Below the pieces are notes generated by a model, which saw only the letters and a program-made list of their open reading frames with translations, searched no databases and was not told where the DNA came from. A program made the translations under genes and the position numbers. DNA of 64,000 nt from CAWIXB01 sp963839955 (GTDB taxonomy: Bacteria > Actinomycetota > Actinomycetes > JACCUZ01), in the NCBI GenBank assembly GCA_963839955.1, contig CAWIXB010000001.1:1240001-1304000 (forward strand), read 5' to 3'. Positions 45,542 through 54,063 of this stretch are shown here, in pieces (positions within the stretch are counted from its first letter, which is position 1; the number at the start of each line of letters is the position of its first letter).

Positions 45542-46051
45542 GTGCGGCGTGTGCCCGACGATGACGCCTTCGCAGATGTGCTCGCCGCCAACGAGGCCTA
45601 CGCCGCTCGCTTCCGCCTCGCCGAGCTCGAGGCGCGCGCGGCCCGAGGGCTCGGCGTGCTCACCTGCATGGACTCGCGCATCGACCCGCTGGCGATGCTG
45701 GGGCTGGCACCAGGCGACGCGAAGATCCTGCGCAACGCGGGCGCACGTGTCACCGACGACGTGCTGCGCACGCTCGTCCTCGCGGACCACCTCCTCGGCG
45801 TCGACCGCGTCATGGTCGTCGCCCACACCAAGTGCCGGATGGCCGGCGGCCACGAGGAGGACGTCCACGAGGAGATCCGCGCCGCGGGCGGCCCCGACAC
45901 GCGCAGCATCGCGTTCCTGACCACCGACGATCAGGAGCGCGCACTGCGCGACGACCTGCAGCGGCTGCGGTCGTGGCCCTATCTCGACAACGTCGTCGTC
46001 GGCGGGTTCCTCTACGACCTGGACACCGGCCGGCTGAGGAGAGTCTGCTGA
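45542..46051 (+). CDS. Beta-class carbonic anhydrase
   Basis: A 169-residue zinc enzyme interconverting CO2 and bicarbonate. The zinc and catalytic residues are visible: Cys and Asp-Arg in LTCMDSRIDP, and His/Cys in VVAHTKCRMAGG. It matches the short form found in actinobacteria (Rv1284-like). The start is GTG 45542; GTG 45551 (VPDDDAF) is equally plausible. A perfect inverted repeat follows the stop. Confidence 0.9.
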   Translation: MRRVPDDDAFADVLAANEAYAARFRLAELEARAARGLGVLTCMDSRIDPLAMLGLAPGDAKILRNAGARVTDDVLRTLVLADHLLGVDRVMVVAHTKCRMAGGHEEDVHEEIRAAGGPDTRSIAFLTTDDQERALRDDLQRLRSWPYLDNVVVGGFLYDLDTGRLRRVC

Positions 46052-46059
46052 CGGCCATC

Positions 46060-46114
46060 GACTGAAACGTTCGGCACCGTCAGCAACGTGATCGGGGTGC
46101 CGAACGTTTCAGTC
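46060..46114. terminator. Perfect 19-bp inverted repeat (bidirectional terminator candidate)
   Basis: GACTGAAACGTTCGGCACC (46060-46078) and its exact reverse complement (46096-46114) flank a 17-nt spacer, starting 9 nt after the carbonic anhydrase stop. The 19-bp stem is longer than is usual, and it lacks a U-tract; an operator or repeat element is also possible. Confidence 0.65.
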
Positions 46115-46148
46115 GGTCTTCGGACGGCCGGAGGAAAACCTGGCCGGA

Positions 46149-46155
46149 TGTCACA
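46149..46155 (+). promoter_or_regulatory. ECF41-type -35 element candidate
   Basis: TGTCACA matches the reported -35 of ECF41-dependent promoters and lies 65 nt upstream of the CMD/sigma operon start. A clear CGTC -10 at 16-17 nt is not seen (TGAC there instead), so the call is tentative. Confidence 0.3.
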
Positions 46156-46219
46156 TCTCGGCCGCGGCCGGTGACTCATGGGGTGACCGATGGTCAACCG
46201 ACGCAACCAGGAGGACGAG

Positions 46220-46822
46220 ATGTCCGAGACCAGGATTCCCAAGACCGAGATCACCGGCGTCTACGGCGTAGTGGCCAAGAGGTTCAGCACGAAAATGCTG
46301 GGCGAGGTACCCGAGCAGCTGGATGTGATGTGGCACAACAAGTCGGTCCTGATGGGCATGATGGGCCTGTCGAAAAGGGCGAAGAAGTGGAATGAGTGCG
46401 ACGAGAACCTCAAGGCCTTCGCACACATGGCGACCATGGCGATGATCGGCTGCCGGTTCTGCCTCGACCTCGGCTATTTCATGGCCCACCACGACGGTCT
46501 CGATGTAGAGAAGGCCCGCGACGTGCCACGCTGGCGCGAGTCCGACATCTTCACACCTCTCGAGCGTGACGTGATGGATTACGCCGAGGCGATGAGCCAG
46601 ACGCCGCCTACGGTGACAGACGAACTCTCGGCCAGGTTGTTGAAGAGTCTCGGTGCGCCGGCTCTGCTGGAGCTGACCGCCTACGTCACGCTGGCGAACA
46701 TGGCTGCTCGGATGAACATCGCGATCGGCCCCTTCGAGTCTCAGGGGTTCGCGACAGCGTGCGGCCTCCGCCCGCTGGCCGAGCCATCCACGTCGGTGGG
46801 CGTCGTAGCCTCGCGGTCGTGA
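46220..46822 (+). CDS. Carboxymuconolactone decarboxylase (AhpD-like) family protein
   Basis: A 200-residue helical protein of the CMD family with a redox CxxC motif in MIGCRFCLDLGYF, as in AhpD-type peroxidase partners. ATG 46220 follows CAGGAGGACGAG. It ends in a 4-nt GTGA overlap with an ECF41-type sigma factor gene. ECF41 sigma factors are known to be linked with carboxymuconolactone decarboxylases, oxidoreductases or epimerases (COE) and to control them, so this protein is the likely regulated target. Its substrate is unknown. Confidence 0.9.
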   Translation: MSETRIPKTEITGVYGVVAKRFSTKMLGEVPEQLDVMWHNKSVLMGMMGLSKRAKKWNECDENLKAFAHMATMAMIGCRFCLDLGYFMAHHDGLDVEKARDVPRWRESDIFTPLERDVMDYAEAMSQTPPTVTDELSARLLKSLGAPALLELTAYVTLANMAARMNIAIGPFESQGFATACGLRPLAEPSTSVGVVASRS

Positions 46823-47697
46823 GCACGCCGAGTGGCACCGATGAGTTCGAGGCCCATCGCAGCCTGCTCTTCACCGTCGCCTACGAGATGCTCTCCTCGG
46901 CGGCCGACGCCGAGGACGTCGTCCAGGAGAGCTGGCTGCAGTGGGCCGACGTCGACCATGGGCAGGTGCGCGACCCCCGGGCGTTCCTGATCCGGATCGT
47001 CACCCGGCAGGCGCTCAACCGGATGCGGACGCTCTCGCGCCGTCGCGAGAAGTATTTCGGCGAGTGGCTGCCCGAGCCGCTGCTGACCACCCCTGACGTC
47101 GCCGATGATGTCGCGTTCGCGGAGAGCATCTCGATAGCCATGCTCACCGTGTTGGAGACGCTCGGCCCGACCGAGCGGGCGGTGTTCGTGCTGCGCGAGG
47201 TCTTCGCTGTGCCGTACGACGAGATCGGGGAGGCGCTCGACAAGACGCCGGCGGCCGTCCGACAGATCGCCCACCGGGCGCGCCACCACGTGGCGGCCCG
47301 ACGCCCCCGGACCCGGGTCACCCGCGCGGAGCAGGAGGAAGTGGTCGAGCGGTTCCTGGTCGCAATCCGGACGGGGGACGTCGACGGGCTCCTGAGGGTG
47401 CTGTCCCCGGACGTGGTGGCAGTGGGCGACGGCGGCGGGCTGGCGCCTGCGGCTCGATGGCCGATCCAGGGGGCGAAGCGGGTGGCGAACGCCCTGGCCG
47501 TAGTGGGCAGGACCGACGGCCTCGTCGTTCATGCCACGTGGGTCAACGGCGCGCCAGCGGTAAGGATCGACCTCGACGGCGAACCCGTCGGTGTGGCCAG
47601 CGTGCAGGTCGAGGACGGCCGCATCATCGGGATCTACGGGATCGCCAACCCGGAGAAGCTGACCCGTCTCGATCGGGAAACGCTGCTGGCCACGTGA
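46819..47697 (+). CDS. sigJ: ECF41-family RNA polymerase sigma factor (SigJ-like)
   Basis: A 292-residue sigma factor with sigma2 (about 8-80: SLLFTVAYEMLSSAADAEDV, DPRAFLIRIVTRQALNRMR), sigma4 (about 115-165: LGPTERAVFVLREVFAVPYD) and a C-terminal SnoaL-like domain (about 175-290) that takes the place of an anti-sigma factor. The ECF41 hallmarks DGGG in the linker and NPEKL (NPDKL-like) near the end are present. GTG 46819 overlaps the CMD gene stop by 4 nt. It probably autoregulates the CMD-sigma unit. Confidence 0.93.
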   Translation: MSTPSGTDEFEAHRSLLFTVAYEMLSSAADAEDVVQESWLQWADVDHGQVRDPRAFLIRIVTRQALNRMRTLSRRREKYFGEWLPEPLLTTPDVADDVAFAESISIAMLTVLETLGPTERAVFVLREVFAVPYDEIGEALDKTPAAVRQIAHRARHHVAARRPRTRVTRAEQEEVVERFLVAIRTGDVDGLLRVLSPDVVAVGDGGGLAPAARWPIQGAKRVANALAVVGRTDGLVVHATWVNGAPAVRIDLDGEPVGVASVQVEDGRIIGIYGIANPEKLTRLDRETLLAT

Positions 47698-47757
47698 CTG
47701 GGCGCTTCGGGCATGGCGCGGTCGACCGGATGACTGCGCTCCTGACAGGGTGGATGC

Positions 47758-49128
47758 ATGCTTCGCGTGGTGGTGGTGGGTTCCGGCCCTGCCGGTGCGT
47801 ACGCCGTCGAGGCGCTCACCCGTGTCGGTGACGTTGCCGTCGACGTGCTCGACCGGCTGCCGACTCCCTTCGGTCTGGTGCGGTACGGCGTCGCGCCGGA
47901 CCACCCGGTGACGCAGTCGATCAGCAAGGCCCTCACCAAGGTGCTCGAGCACCCGGACGTGCGTTTCCTCGGGAACGTCGAGGTCGGGAAGGACCTGACC
48001 CTCGCTGAGATGCACGAGCACTACGACGCCGTCGTCTTCGCCACCGGTGCGGCCGTCGACCGTCGGATGGACATCCCGGGGGAGGACCTGCCGGGCAGCT
48101 TCTCGGCCACCGAGTTCGTCGCGTGGTACACCGGCCACCCGAGCTCGTCCGTCGGCCGCTTCCTGCTGGACGCGCGCTGCGCCGCGGTGGTGGGCATGGG
48201 CAACGTCGCGGGTGACGTCGCCCGGATGCTCGCGAGCAGCTACGACGAGCTGCGGGTGACCGACGTGCCCGACCACGTGCTGGAGACGTTCCGGGGCAGC
48301 AGCATCGAGGACGTGCACATCCTCGGCCGTCGCGGCCCGGCCCAGTCGAAGTTCACCACCAAGGAGCTGCGCGAGCTCGGACAGATGGCCGACGCCGACG
48401 TGCTCGTCGACCCGGCCGACCTCGCGCTCAGCGACGCCGACCGCGCGGCCATCGCCACCGACGCCCGCGCCCGGCGCAACGTCGAGGTGCTGCGGCTGTG
48501 GGCCGAGCGCCCGCCGGCCGGCCGCTCGCGTCGCATCCACGTCCGGTTCTTCATCCGGCCTGTCGCGGTGCTTGGGGATTCGCAGGTGACCGGGCTCCAG
48601 CTGGAGCGCACCCGGCTCGACGACGCCGGCGTGCTGACGGCGACCGGGGAGACCAGCACGCTCGACACGCAGATGGTGCTGCGGTCGGTGGGCTACCGCG
48701 GCCTGCCCGTGCCCGGGCTGCCGTTCGACGAGCGGGGTGGTGTGATCCCCAACGAGGGTGGCCGCGTGGTGCGCGACGGCGTTGCCGTGCCGGGGGACTA
48801 CGTCGCGGGCTGGATGAAGCGAGGTCCGACCGGGGTGATCGGCACCAACAAGCACGACGCGCGCGAGAGCATCCGGTGTCTCCTCGAGGATGCGCCGTCG
48901 CTGCCGCCTGCTCCGCAGCGTGACCCCGATGCTCTGCTCCGACTGCTGACCGACCGGGGTGTCGACGTGGTTACGTGGCAGGGCTGGGGCCACATCGAGC
49001 GGGCCGAGATGGAGCGCGGCAAGGCTCAGGGTCGCGACCGGGCGAAGATCAACGAGCTCGCCACGTTGCTGGGGGTCGCCCGCGCTGAACCCGCTCGCGA
49101 CCCAGGCGAGCAGGAACCCTCGCGGTGA
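47758..49128 (+). CDS. fprA: Ferredoxin-NADP+ reductase FprA type (adrenodoxin-reductase-like)
   Basis: A 456-residue flavoprotein transferring electrons between NADPH and ferredoxin. Signatures are the FAD motif VVVVGSGPAGAYAVEAL, TPFGLVRYGVAPDHP, the NADP region AAVVGMGNVAGDVARMLA, GRRGPAQSKFTTKELREL and the C-terminal AGWMKRGPTGVIGTNKHDA. This is the actinobacterial FprA group. ATG 47758 lies 60 nt after the sigma factor stop. The next gene begins 7 nt downstream, suggesting a shared transcript. Confidence 0.93.
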   Translation: MLRVVVVGSGPAGAYAVEALTRVGDVAVDVLDRLPTPFGLVRYGVAPDHPVTQSISKALTKVLEHPDVRFLGNVEVGKDLTLAEMHEHYDAVVFATGAAVDRRMDIPGEDLPGSFSATEFVAWYTGHPSSSVGRFLLDARCAAVVGMGNVAGDVARMLASSYDELRVTDVPDHVLETFRGSSIEDVHILGRRGPAQSKFTTKELRELGQMADADVLVDPADLALSDADRAAIATDARARRNVEVLRLWAERPPAGRSRRIHVRFFIRPVAVLGDSQVTGLQLERTRLDDAGVLTATGETSTLDTQMVLRSVGYRGLPVPGLPFDERGGVIPNEGGRVVRDGVAVPGDYVAGWMKRGPTGVIGTNKHDARESIRCLLEDAPSLPPAPQRDPDALLRLLTDRGVDVVTWQGWGHIERAEMERGKAQGRDRAKINELATLLGVARAEPARDPGEQEPSR

Positions 49129-49135
49129 TGGAGTC

Positions 49136-49966
49136 GTGGCGGGTCTGGCGCACGTCCTGGTGAGCGCCGAGATGGAGCTGGTGGCAGACACCGACCGGCC
49201 GGGGTCCTGGATCCTGATGGTCGACGGGGTCGCGCAGTCCTACGTCGACCTCGAGGACCCGACGTACCTCGCCTTCGACTACGTGCGGCGCATCGGTGAC
49301 GTGCTCGACGGCCTCGGCGAGCCGGGTGCACCGTTGCGGTTCGTGCATGTGGGTGGCGCCGGTATGACGTTGCCGCGCTACGTCGTGGCGACCCGGCCGC
49401 GCTCCCGCCAGCTCGTAGTCGAGCCGGACGAGGCCATCGTGGCGACAGTGCGCAAGCGGCTGCCGTGGCCGCGCCGGGCCGGCATCCGGGTACGTACGGC
49501 GGAGGGTCGCGCGGCGCTCACGACGATGACCGACGGCTGCGCCGATGTGGTCGTCACGGACGCCTTCACCGGCGGGACGGCTCCGGAGCACCTCACGACG
49601 ACCGAGGCGTTCGCCGACGTGGCGCGGGTGCTCGGCGACGCGGGCACCTACCTGCTCAACGTCGCCGACGGGCCGCCGCTGAGTTACGGCCGAAGGGTGG
49701 TTGCGGCCGCGCTAGCCACCTGGCCCCACGTGCTCCTGCTGGCCGACGCGTCGGTCATCCGCGGCCGCCGGTTCGGCAACCTCGTGCTGGCCGCATCGGC
49801 TGCCCCGTTGCCGGAGGCCGACGTGACGCGGCAGGCAGCGGGCTCGGCGTTCCCCGCACGTGTGCTCGGTCGCGAGGGACTCGTGCGGCTCGCCGCCGGT
49901 GCGGCGCCGTCGACCGACGCCGACCCGGCCTTCTCGCCGCAGGTCCCGCGCGACCTGTGGCCCTGA
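49136..49966 (+). CDS. Spermidine-synthase-like methyltransferase-fold protein
   Basis: A 276-residue protein with the polyamine aminopropyltransferase fold: FVHVGGAGMTLPRYVVATRP, LVVEPDEAIVATVRKRLPW, VVVTDAFTGGTAPEHLTT and LLNVADGPPL. The usual N-terminal beta-hairpin domain is short (MELVADTDRPGSWILMVDG, with QSYVDLEDP). Many actinobacterial proteins of this form are called spermidine synthase without proof, and the true substrate is unknown. The start is GTG 49136, 7 nt after the fprA stop; the internal Met of MELVADT is an alternative. Confidence 0.75.
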   Translation: MAGLAHVLVSAEMELVADTDRPGSWILMVDGVAQSYVDLEDPTYLAFDYVRRIGDVLDGLGEPGAPLRFVHVGGAGMTLPRYVVATRPRSRQLVVEPDEAIVATVRKRLPWPRRAGIRVRTAEGRAALTTMTDGCADVVVTDAFTGGTAPEHLTTTEAFADVARVLGDAGTYLLNVADGPPLSYGRRVVAAALATWPHVLLLADASVIRGRRFGNLVLAASAAPLPEADVTRQAAGSAFPARVLGREGLVRLAAGAAPSTDADPAFSPQVPRDLWP

Positions 49967-50044
49967 GTAGGTCTCAAGACCGACCTCTCGCCTGCCGATG
50001 CTGTGACGCCGGGGTTGTGCGACACGCGAACACGGAGGGCGGCC

Positions 50045-51286
50045 ATGGCCAGGCAGCGTTCGGAGGCCGACCGTCAGATCGGCGAACTCCTTCGCACCGC
50101 CAAGGACGCCCTCCATCTCAGCGTCGCGTTCCTCACCCGGATGGATGGCATCACGCAGTACCTCGAGGTGGTCGAGTCGTCGGTGCCGTTCCTGTTCAGG
50201 GAGGGCGTGACGCAGCGACAGGACACCACGTTCTGTCAGGCGATCCTGGACAAGAAGCTGCCGCCGGTCATCCCCGACGTCCGCACGTTCCCTGAGGCCA
50301 TGAAGCTGCCGGCAGCCCGGATCCCCCGCATTCGCAGCTACGTCTCCGTCCCCGTCGTGCTGAGCGACGGCGCGATGTACGGCACGTTCTGCGCCGCCGG
50401 ACTCACCTCCGACAAGGAGCTGACGAAACGGGACCAGGCGCTCATGCAGGTGCTCGCGCACGCGGCGTCGGTCGTCATCGAGCCTGGAGTGCGCGAACGT
50501 GCTCGCGACCGGGAGATCAGGAGTCGGCTGGACCCGGTCGTTGCCAGCGGAGGCCCGGTCGTGGTGCTGCAGGCCATCGTCGACATGCGCACCGGTCACC
50601 GCCTCGGCGCTGAGGCCCTCAGCCGCTTCCCGAGCGCGTGGCACAAGCCGCCCGACGTCTGCTTTGGGGAGGCGCACAGTGTCGGCCTCGGCGACCAGCT
50701 GGAACTGCTCGCCCTGGAGCGCGCCGCGCAGCACCTCAGCCGCATCTCCGGCTACCTGTCGATGAACGTCTCGCCGGGCACGTTGCTCAAGCCCGAGTGT
50801 GCACGGCTGCTCGGGCGGCTCCCGCTCGAGCGCATCGTGCTCGAGCTCTCCGAGCATGATGCCGTCGACGACTACGACGCCCTTTCCGCGGTGCTCGGAC
50901 CCCTGCGGGCCCGCGGCATGCAGCTGGCGATCGACGACGTCGGCGCCGGCTTCTCGTCGCTGCGTCACATCGTGCTCACGTCGCCGGACGTACTCAAGGT
51001 CGACCGAAGCATCATCAGCGGGGTGAGCACGGATCCCGTGCTGACGACCCTGGTGCGCTCGCTCGTCACCTTCGCTCACGACTGCGATGCTCGCGTCGTT
51101 GCCGAGGGGATCGAGACAGCAGCCGACGCCGCCACGCTGCGCGCCCTCGATGTCGATTTCGGCCAGGGCTGGCACTACGGCCGGGCCGGCCGGCCCGAGG
51201 ACCTCGCGGACGTGCCTCCTCCTCCGGTGGCGATGCCGCCGATTCCGGCTGCCCGCACGAGGAGGGGTGTCACTCCTGTCGGCTAG
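50045..51286 (+). CDS. GAF-EAL cyclic-di-GMP phosphodiesterase
   Basis: A 413-residue cytosolic protein with an N-terminal GAF-like sensor (about 10-155: FLTRMDGITQYLEVVES, QRQDTTFCQAILDKKLP, GAMYGTFCAAG) and a C-terminal EAL domain (about 175-400). The EAL residues for metal and c-di-GMP binding are conserved: GAEALSRF, SMNVSP, ELSEHD, DDVGAGFSSLR, KVDRSII and VAEGIET, so it is probably an active phosphodiesterase. There is no GGDEF domain or membrane segment. ATG 50045 follows GGAGGGCGGCC. Its stop is 12 nt from the convergent oxidase gene. Confidence 0.93.
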   Translation: MARQRSEADRQIGELLRTAKDALHLSVAFLTRMDGITQYLEVVESSVPFLFREGVTQRQDTTFCQAILDKKLPPVIPDVRTFPEAMKLPAARIPRIRSYVSVPVVLSDGAMYGTFCAAGLTSDKELTKRDQALMQVLAHAASVVIEPGVRERARDREIRSRLDPVVASGGPVVVLQAIVDMRTGHRLGAEALSRFPSAWHKPPDVCFGEAHSVGLGDQLELLALERAAQHLSRISGYLSMNVSPGTLLKPECARLLGRLPLERIVLELSEHDAVDDYDALSAVLGPLRARGMQLAIDDVGAGFSSLRHIVLTSPDVLKVDRSIISGVSTDPVLTTLVRSLVTFAHDCDARVVAEGIETAADAATLRALDVDFGQGWHYGRAGRPEDLADVPPPPVAMPPIPAARTRRGVTPVG

Positions 51287-51298
51287 GCCGCGGCAGGA

Positions 51299-52549
51299 CT
51301 AGGACAGCCACCGGTCGAGCAGGTCGTTGCCGAACACGCCGTCGGGGTCGTAGCGGCGGACGAGTGCACGGAAGTCGGGCAGGCGCTCGTAGAGCCGCGC
51401 GAGCGTCGTGGCGTCGGTGCCGAACACCTTGCCCCAATGCGGCCGCGCGTCGTACGGCGCGAGGGCGTCCTCGATGGCGGCCACCGCGTCGCGCACCCGT
51501 GGCGGGTCCTTGACCCAGGTGCAGTGCACGGCCAGCGAGTCACGCAGGTAGCTCGGGCTCAGCCACAGGTTGTCGGCGGCCACGGTGCGCAGCTCTGAGA
51601 CCATCAGGACCGCGGTGAACTGGTCGCGCACCCGGTCGAGCGCGGCCAGCGCCTCGACCGCGTCAGCTCGGGACACGAGGTACTCCGACTGCAGCTCGTC
51701 ACCCGCGCTGGGGGTGAATGCCAGCCGGAAGTGCGGCAGCCGCTCGTGCCACGGCCCCGGCGCGCCTTGCTGCGGGGTGCAGTTCTCGGTCGCCATCCCG
51801 GCGATGGGATGACGCGGCCCCTCGGCGGGAGTCGCGCCCCAGCGCGAGAGGTGCGGCTCGCCGTCCTCGAGACGGTGCTTGCGCCACACCTGCGCGATGT
51901 GCGACTGCCAGTGCGTGAACAGGCTGACGCTGTAGGCGCTGGCGAAGATGTCGCCGAGGTGCTCGTCGAGTGCCTCCCGCGGAAGGTCGTCGTCGACGAG
52001 CTGCACCACGTCGTACGACGGCACCATGTCCAGGGTCAGCCGGGTGACGACACCCAGCGCCCCCAGCGCGACGATCGCGCCGTCGAACTTGTCGCCGTCA
52101 TCGTCCCGGCTCAGCGTCACGACGTCGCCGGTGGCCGTCACCATCTCCAGCTCGGCCACCGCGCTCGACAGGCTGCCGTTGCGGTCGCCGGAGCCGTGGG
52201 TGCCGGTCGCGCAGGCCCCCGCGACCGAGAGGTGCGGGAGCGAACCGAGGTTGGCCAGCGCATGACCCTCGCGCTGCAGGAGCACGGCGAGCTCGCCGTA
52301 GCGCATGCCGGCGCTCGCCGTGACGGTGCCGCGATCGAGGTCGATGTCGGTCGTGGCCGGCAGGCCGGCGACGCTGACCTGGTCACCTGCCGAGTCCGCG
52401 AGGGTGCTGAACGAGTGAGCGGTGCCGAGCGCGCGGATGCGACTGCTGCCGGCGACGAGGCGGCGCAGCTCGTCGAGCGTCGACGGTCGGTGCAGCCGGG
52501 CGGCTCCGAACCTCACATTGCCGGCCCAGTTCGTGCGAGCAGCCGTCAT
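51299..52549 (-). CDS. Alditol oxidase (AldO-like FAD flavoprotein)
   Basis: A 416-residue FAD oxidase closely resembling Streptomyces alditol oxidase AldO (about 418 residues), which oxidises xylitol and sorbitol to aldoses with release of H2O2. Shared segments include TNWAGNVRFGAARLHRPS, LGTAHSFSTLAD, GTHGSGDRNGSL, the SVSLFTHW stretch, PGPWHERLPHFR and ARPHWGKVFGTDA near the C-terminus with the D-arabinono-lactone oxidase fold. The His for covalent FAD attachment lies in the GTAHSFS segment. ATG 52549 follows GGGAGG. It is divergent from the DUF1338 dioxygenase gene. Confidence 0.9.
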   Translation of the reverse strand: MTAARTNWAGNVRFGAARLHRPSTLDELRRLVAGSSRIRALGTAHSFSTLADSAGDQVSVAGLPATTDIDLDRGTVTASAGMRYGELAVLLQREGHALANLGSLPHLSVAGACATGTHGSGDRNGSLSSAVAELEMVTATGDVVTLSRDDDGDKFDGAIVALGALGVVTRLTLDMVPSYDVVQLVDDDLPREALDEHLGDIFASAYSVSLFTHWQSHIAQVWRKHRLEDGEPHLSRWGATPAEGPRHPIAGMATENCTPQQGAPGPWHERLPHFRLAFTPSAGDELQSEYLVSRADAVEALAALDRVRDQFTAVLMVSELRTVAADNLWLSPSYLRDSLAVHCTWVKDPPRVRDAVAAIEDALAPYDARPHWGKVFGTDATTLARLYERLPDFRALVRRYDPDGVFGNDLLDRWLS

Positions 52550-52629
52550 GCCTCCCTTTCCTACCCCCGGTGTCGAGGTGCAGCATCTCAGCACGGTTTG
52601 CCGGGAGCTCCGGCGCGGCAAGGGATCTG

Positions 52630-54048
52630 ATGATGAACACTGCGGCGACCCATACGTTCGAGCCGTGGCAGCTGCGCGCTGCGTTCGCCGCGCGCCTGTC
52701 CGAGCTGTACGGCCGGGAGGTGCCGGCGTACACCACGCTCGTCGAGGTCGCGCACGAGGTGAACCAGGACGTCGTCCGCGCGATGGGGCCGGCGGCGCAG
52801 CGGCTGGGCAACATCGGCCGGGTGACGGCGGAGCGGCACGGTGCCATACGCGTGGGCACGCCGGCCGAGCTCGCCCAGGTGGCCCGCATCTTCGCCGCGA
52901 TGGGCATGCAGCCGGTGGGGTTCTACGACCTGCGCGACGCGTCCGCCAGCTCGGTGCCCGTCGTCTCCACAGCCTTCCGGCCCGTGGCCGCGGATGAGCT
53001 GGCGCGCAACCCGTTCCGGGTGTTCACCTCGCTGCTGGCGTCGTCGGACCGCCGCTTCTTCTCCGCCGACCTGACGGCACGCCTCGAGGCATTTCTCGAG
53101 AGACGTGAGCTCTTCCCGCCCCGGCTGCTGCACCTGGCCGACCGGGCACTGGTCGACCACGGCCTGGTCGAGCAGGACGCCGACGAGTTCCTCGAGCGGG
53201 CGACGCAGGCGTTCGCGCTGTCGCCGGAGCCCGTCGACCGGGCGTGGTACGCCGAGCTGGAGGCAGTCTCGGCGGTCGCCGCCGACATCGGCGGCGTGAC
53301 GTCGACGCACATCAACCACCTGACCCCGCGCGTGCTCGACATCGACGCGCTGTACGCACGGATGGGCGAGCGCGGCATCGAGATGATCGACGAGATCCAG
53401 GGACCGCCGCGGTGGGACGGCCCGGACGTGCTACTGCGTCAGACGTCTTTCCGCGCACTATCCGAGCCGCGTCGCTTCGTCGAGGCAGACGGCACGACGA
53501 GCACGGGGTCGTTGCGGGTGCGCTTCGGCGAGGTCGAGGCGCGCGGCATCGCCCTGACCAGGCACGGGCGCGAGGTCTACGACCGGCTCGTCGCCGACGT
53601 CGACCGCCGGCTGGCCGACGACCCGTCGGCGGTGCGCGCCGAGGTCGCGGCGCAGGTCTGGGCCGGGGGGCTGCCGGCCACGGAGCAGGGACTCGCGGCG
53701 GACGGCCTCGGCGTCTTCACCGTCGTTCCCGTCACCGACCGCCCACCCGACGGCCGCCGGCCCACCGGTGACCTCGCGGAGCTGCTCGCTGACGGCTGGG
53801 TCGAGGCGACGCCGGTCGTCTACGAGGACTTCCTGCCGCGCTCGGCTGCCGGCATCTTCGCGTCGAACCTGTCGGACGAGGGGTCAAAGGACGCGCACCA
53901 GTCCGGCGCCGAGCTCGACGCCGACTGGCTCGCCGGCGTGCTCGGGCGCCCGCTGCTCGACCCCACAGACCGCTACGAGCAGCAGCGTGACGATTCCGTC
54001 CGCGCGGCGCTCGAGCACCTCGGCGTTCGTCCTCTCGCGTCACGCTGA
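52630..54048 (+). CDS. 2-oxoadipate dioxygenase/decarboxylase (HglS, DUF1338 family)
   Basis: A 472-residue protein of the DUF1338/YdcJ family, now known to include HglS, a non-haem iron enzyme turning 2-oxoadipate into D-2-hydroxyglutarate in lysine catabolism. The conserved TYTTLVEVAHEVN-like start, ERHGAIRVGT, STHINHLTPRVLDID and VVYEDFLPRSAAGIFASNL segments are present; the histidines in RHGAIR and THINHL are candidate metal ligands. Starts ATG 52630/52633 follow AAGGGATCTG. No other lysine-catabolic genes are seen here. Confidence 0.85.
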   Translation: MMNTAATHTFEPWQLRAAFAARLSELYGREVPAYTTLVEVAHEVNQDVVRAMGPAAQRLGNIGRVTAERHGAIRVGTPAELAQVARIFAAMGMQPVGFYDLRDASASSVPVVSTAFRPVAADELARNPFRVFTSLLASSDRRFFSADLTARLEAFLERRELFPPRLLHLADRALVDHGLVEQDADEFLERATQAFALSPEPVDRAWYAELEAVSAVAADIGGVTSTHINHLTPRVLDIDALYARMGERGIEMIDEIQGPPRWDGPDVLLRQTSFRALSEPRRFVEADGTTSTGSLRVRFGEVEARGIALTRHGREVYDRLVADVDRRLADDPSAVRAEVAAQVWAGGLPATEQGLAADGLGVFTVVPVTDRPPDGRRPTGDLAELLADGWVEATPVVYEDFLPRSAAGIFASNLSDEGSKDAHQSGAELDADWLAGVLGRPLLDPTDRYEQQRDDSVRAALEHLGVRPLASR

Positions 54049-54063
54049 CCGACGCAGCAGGTC

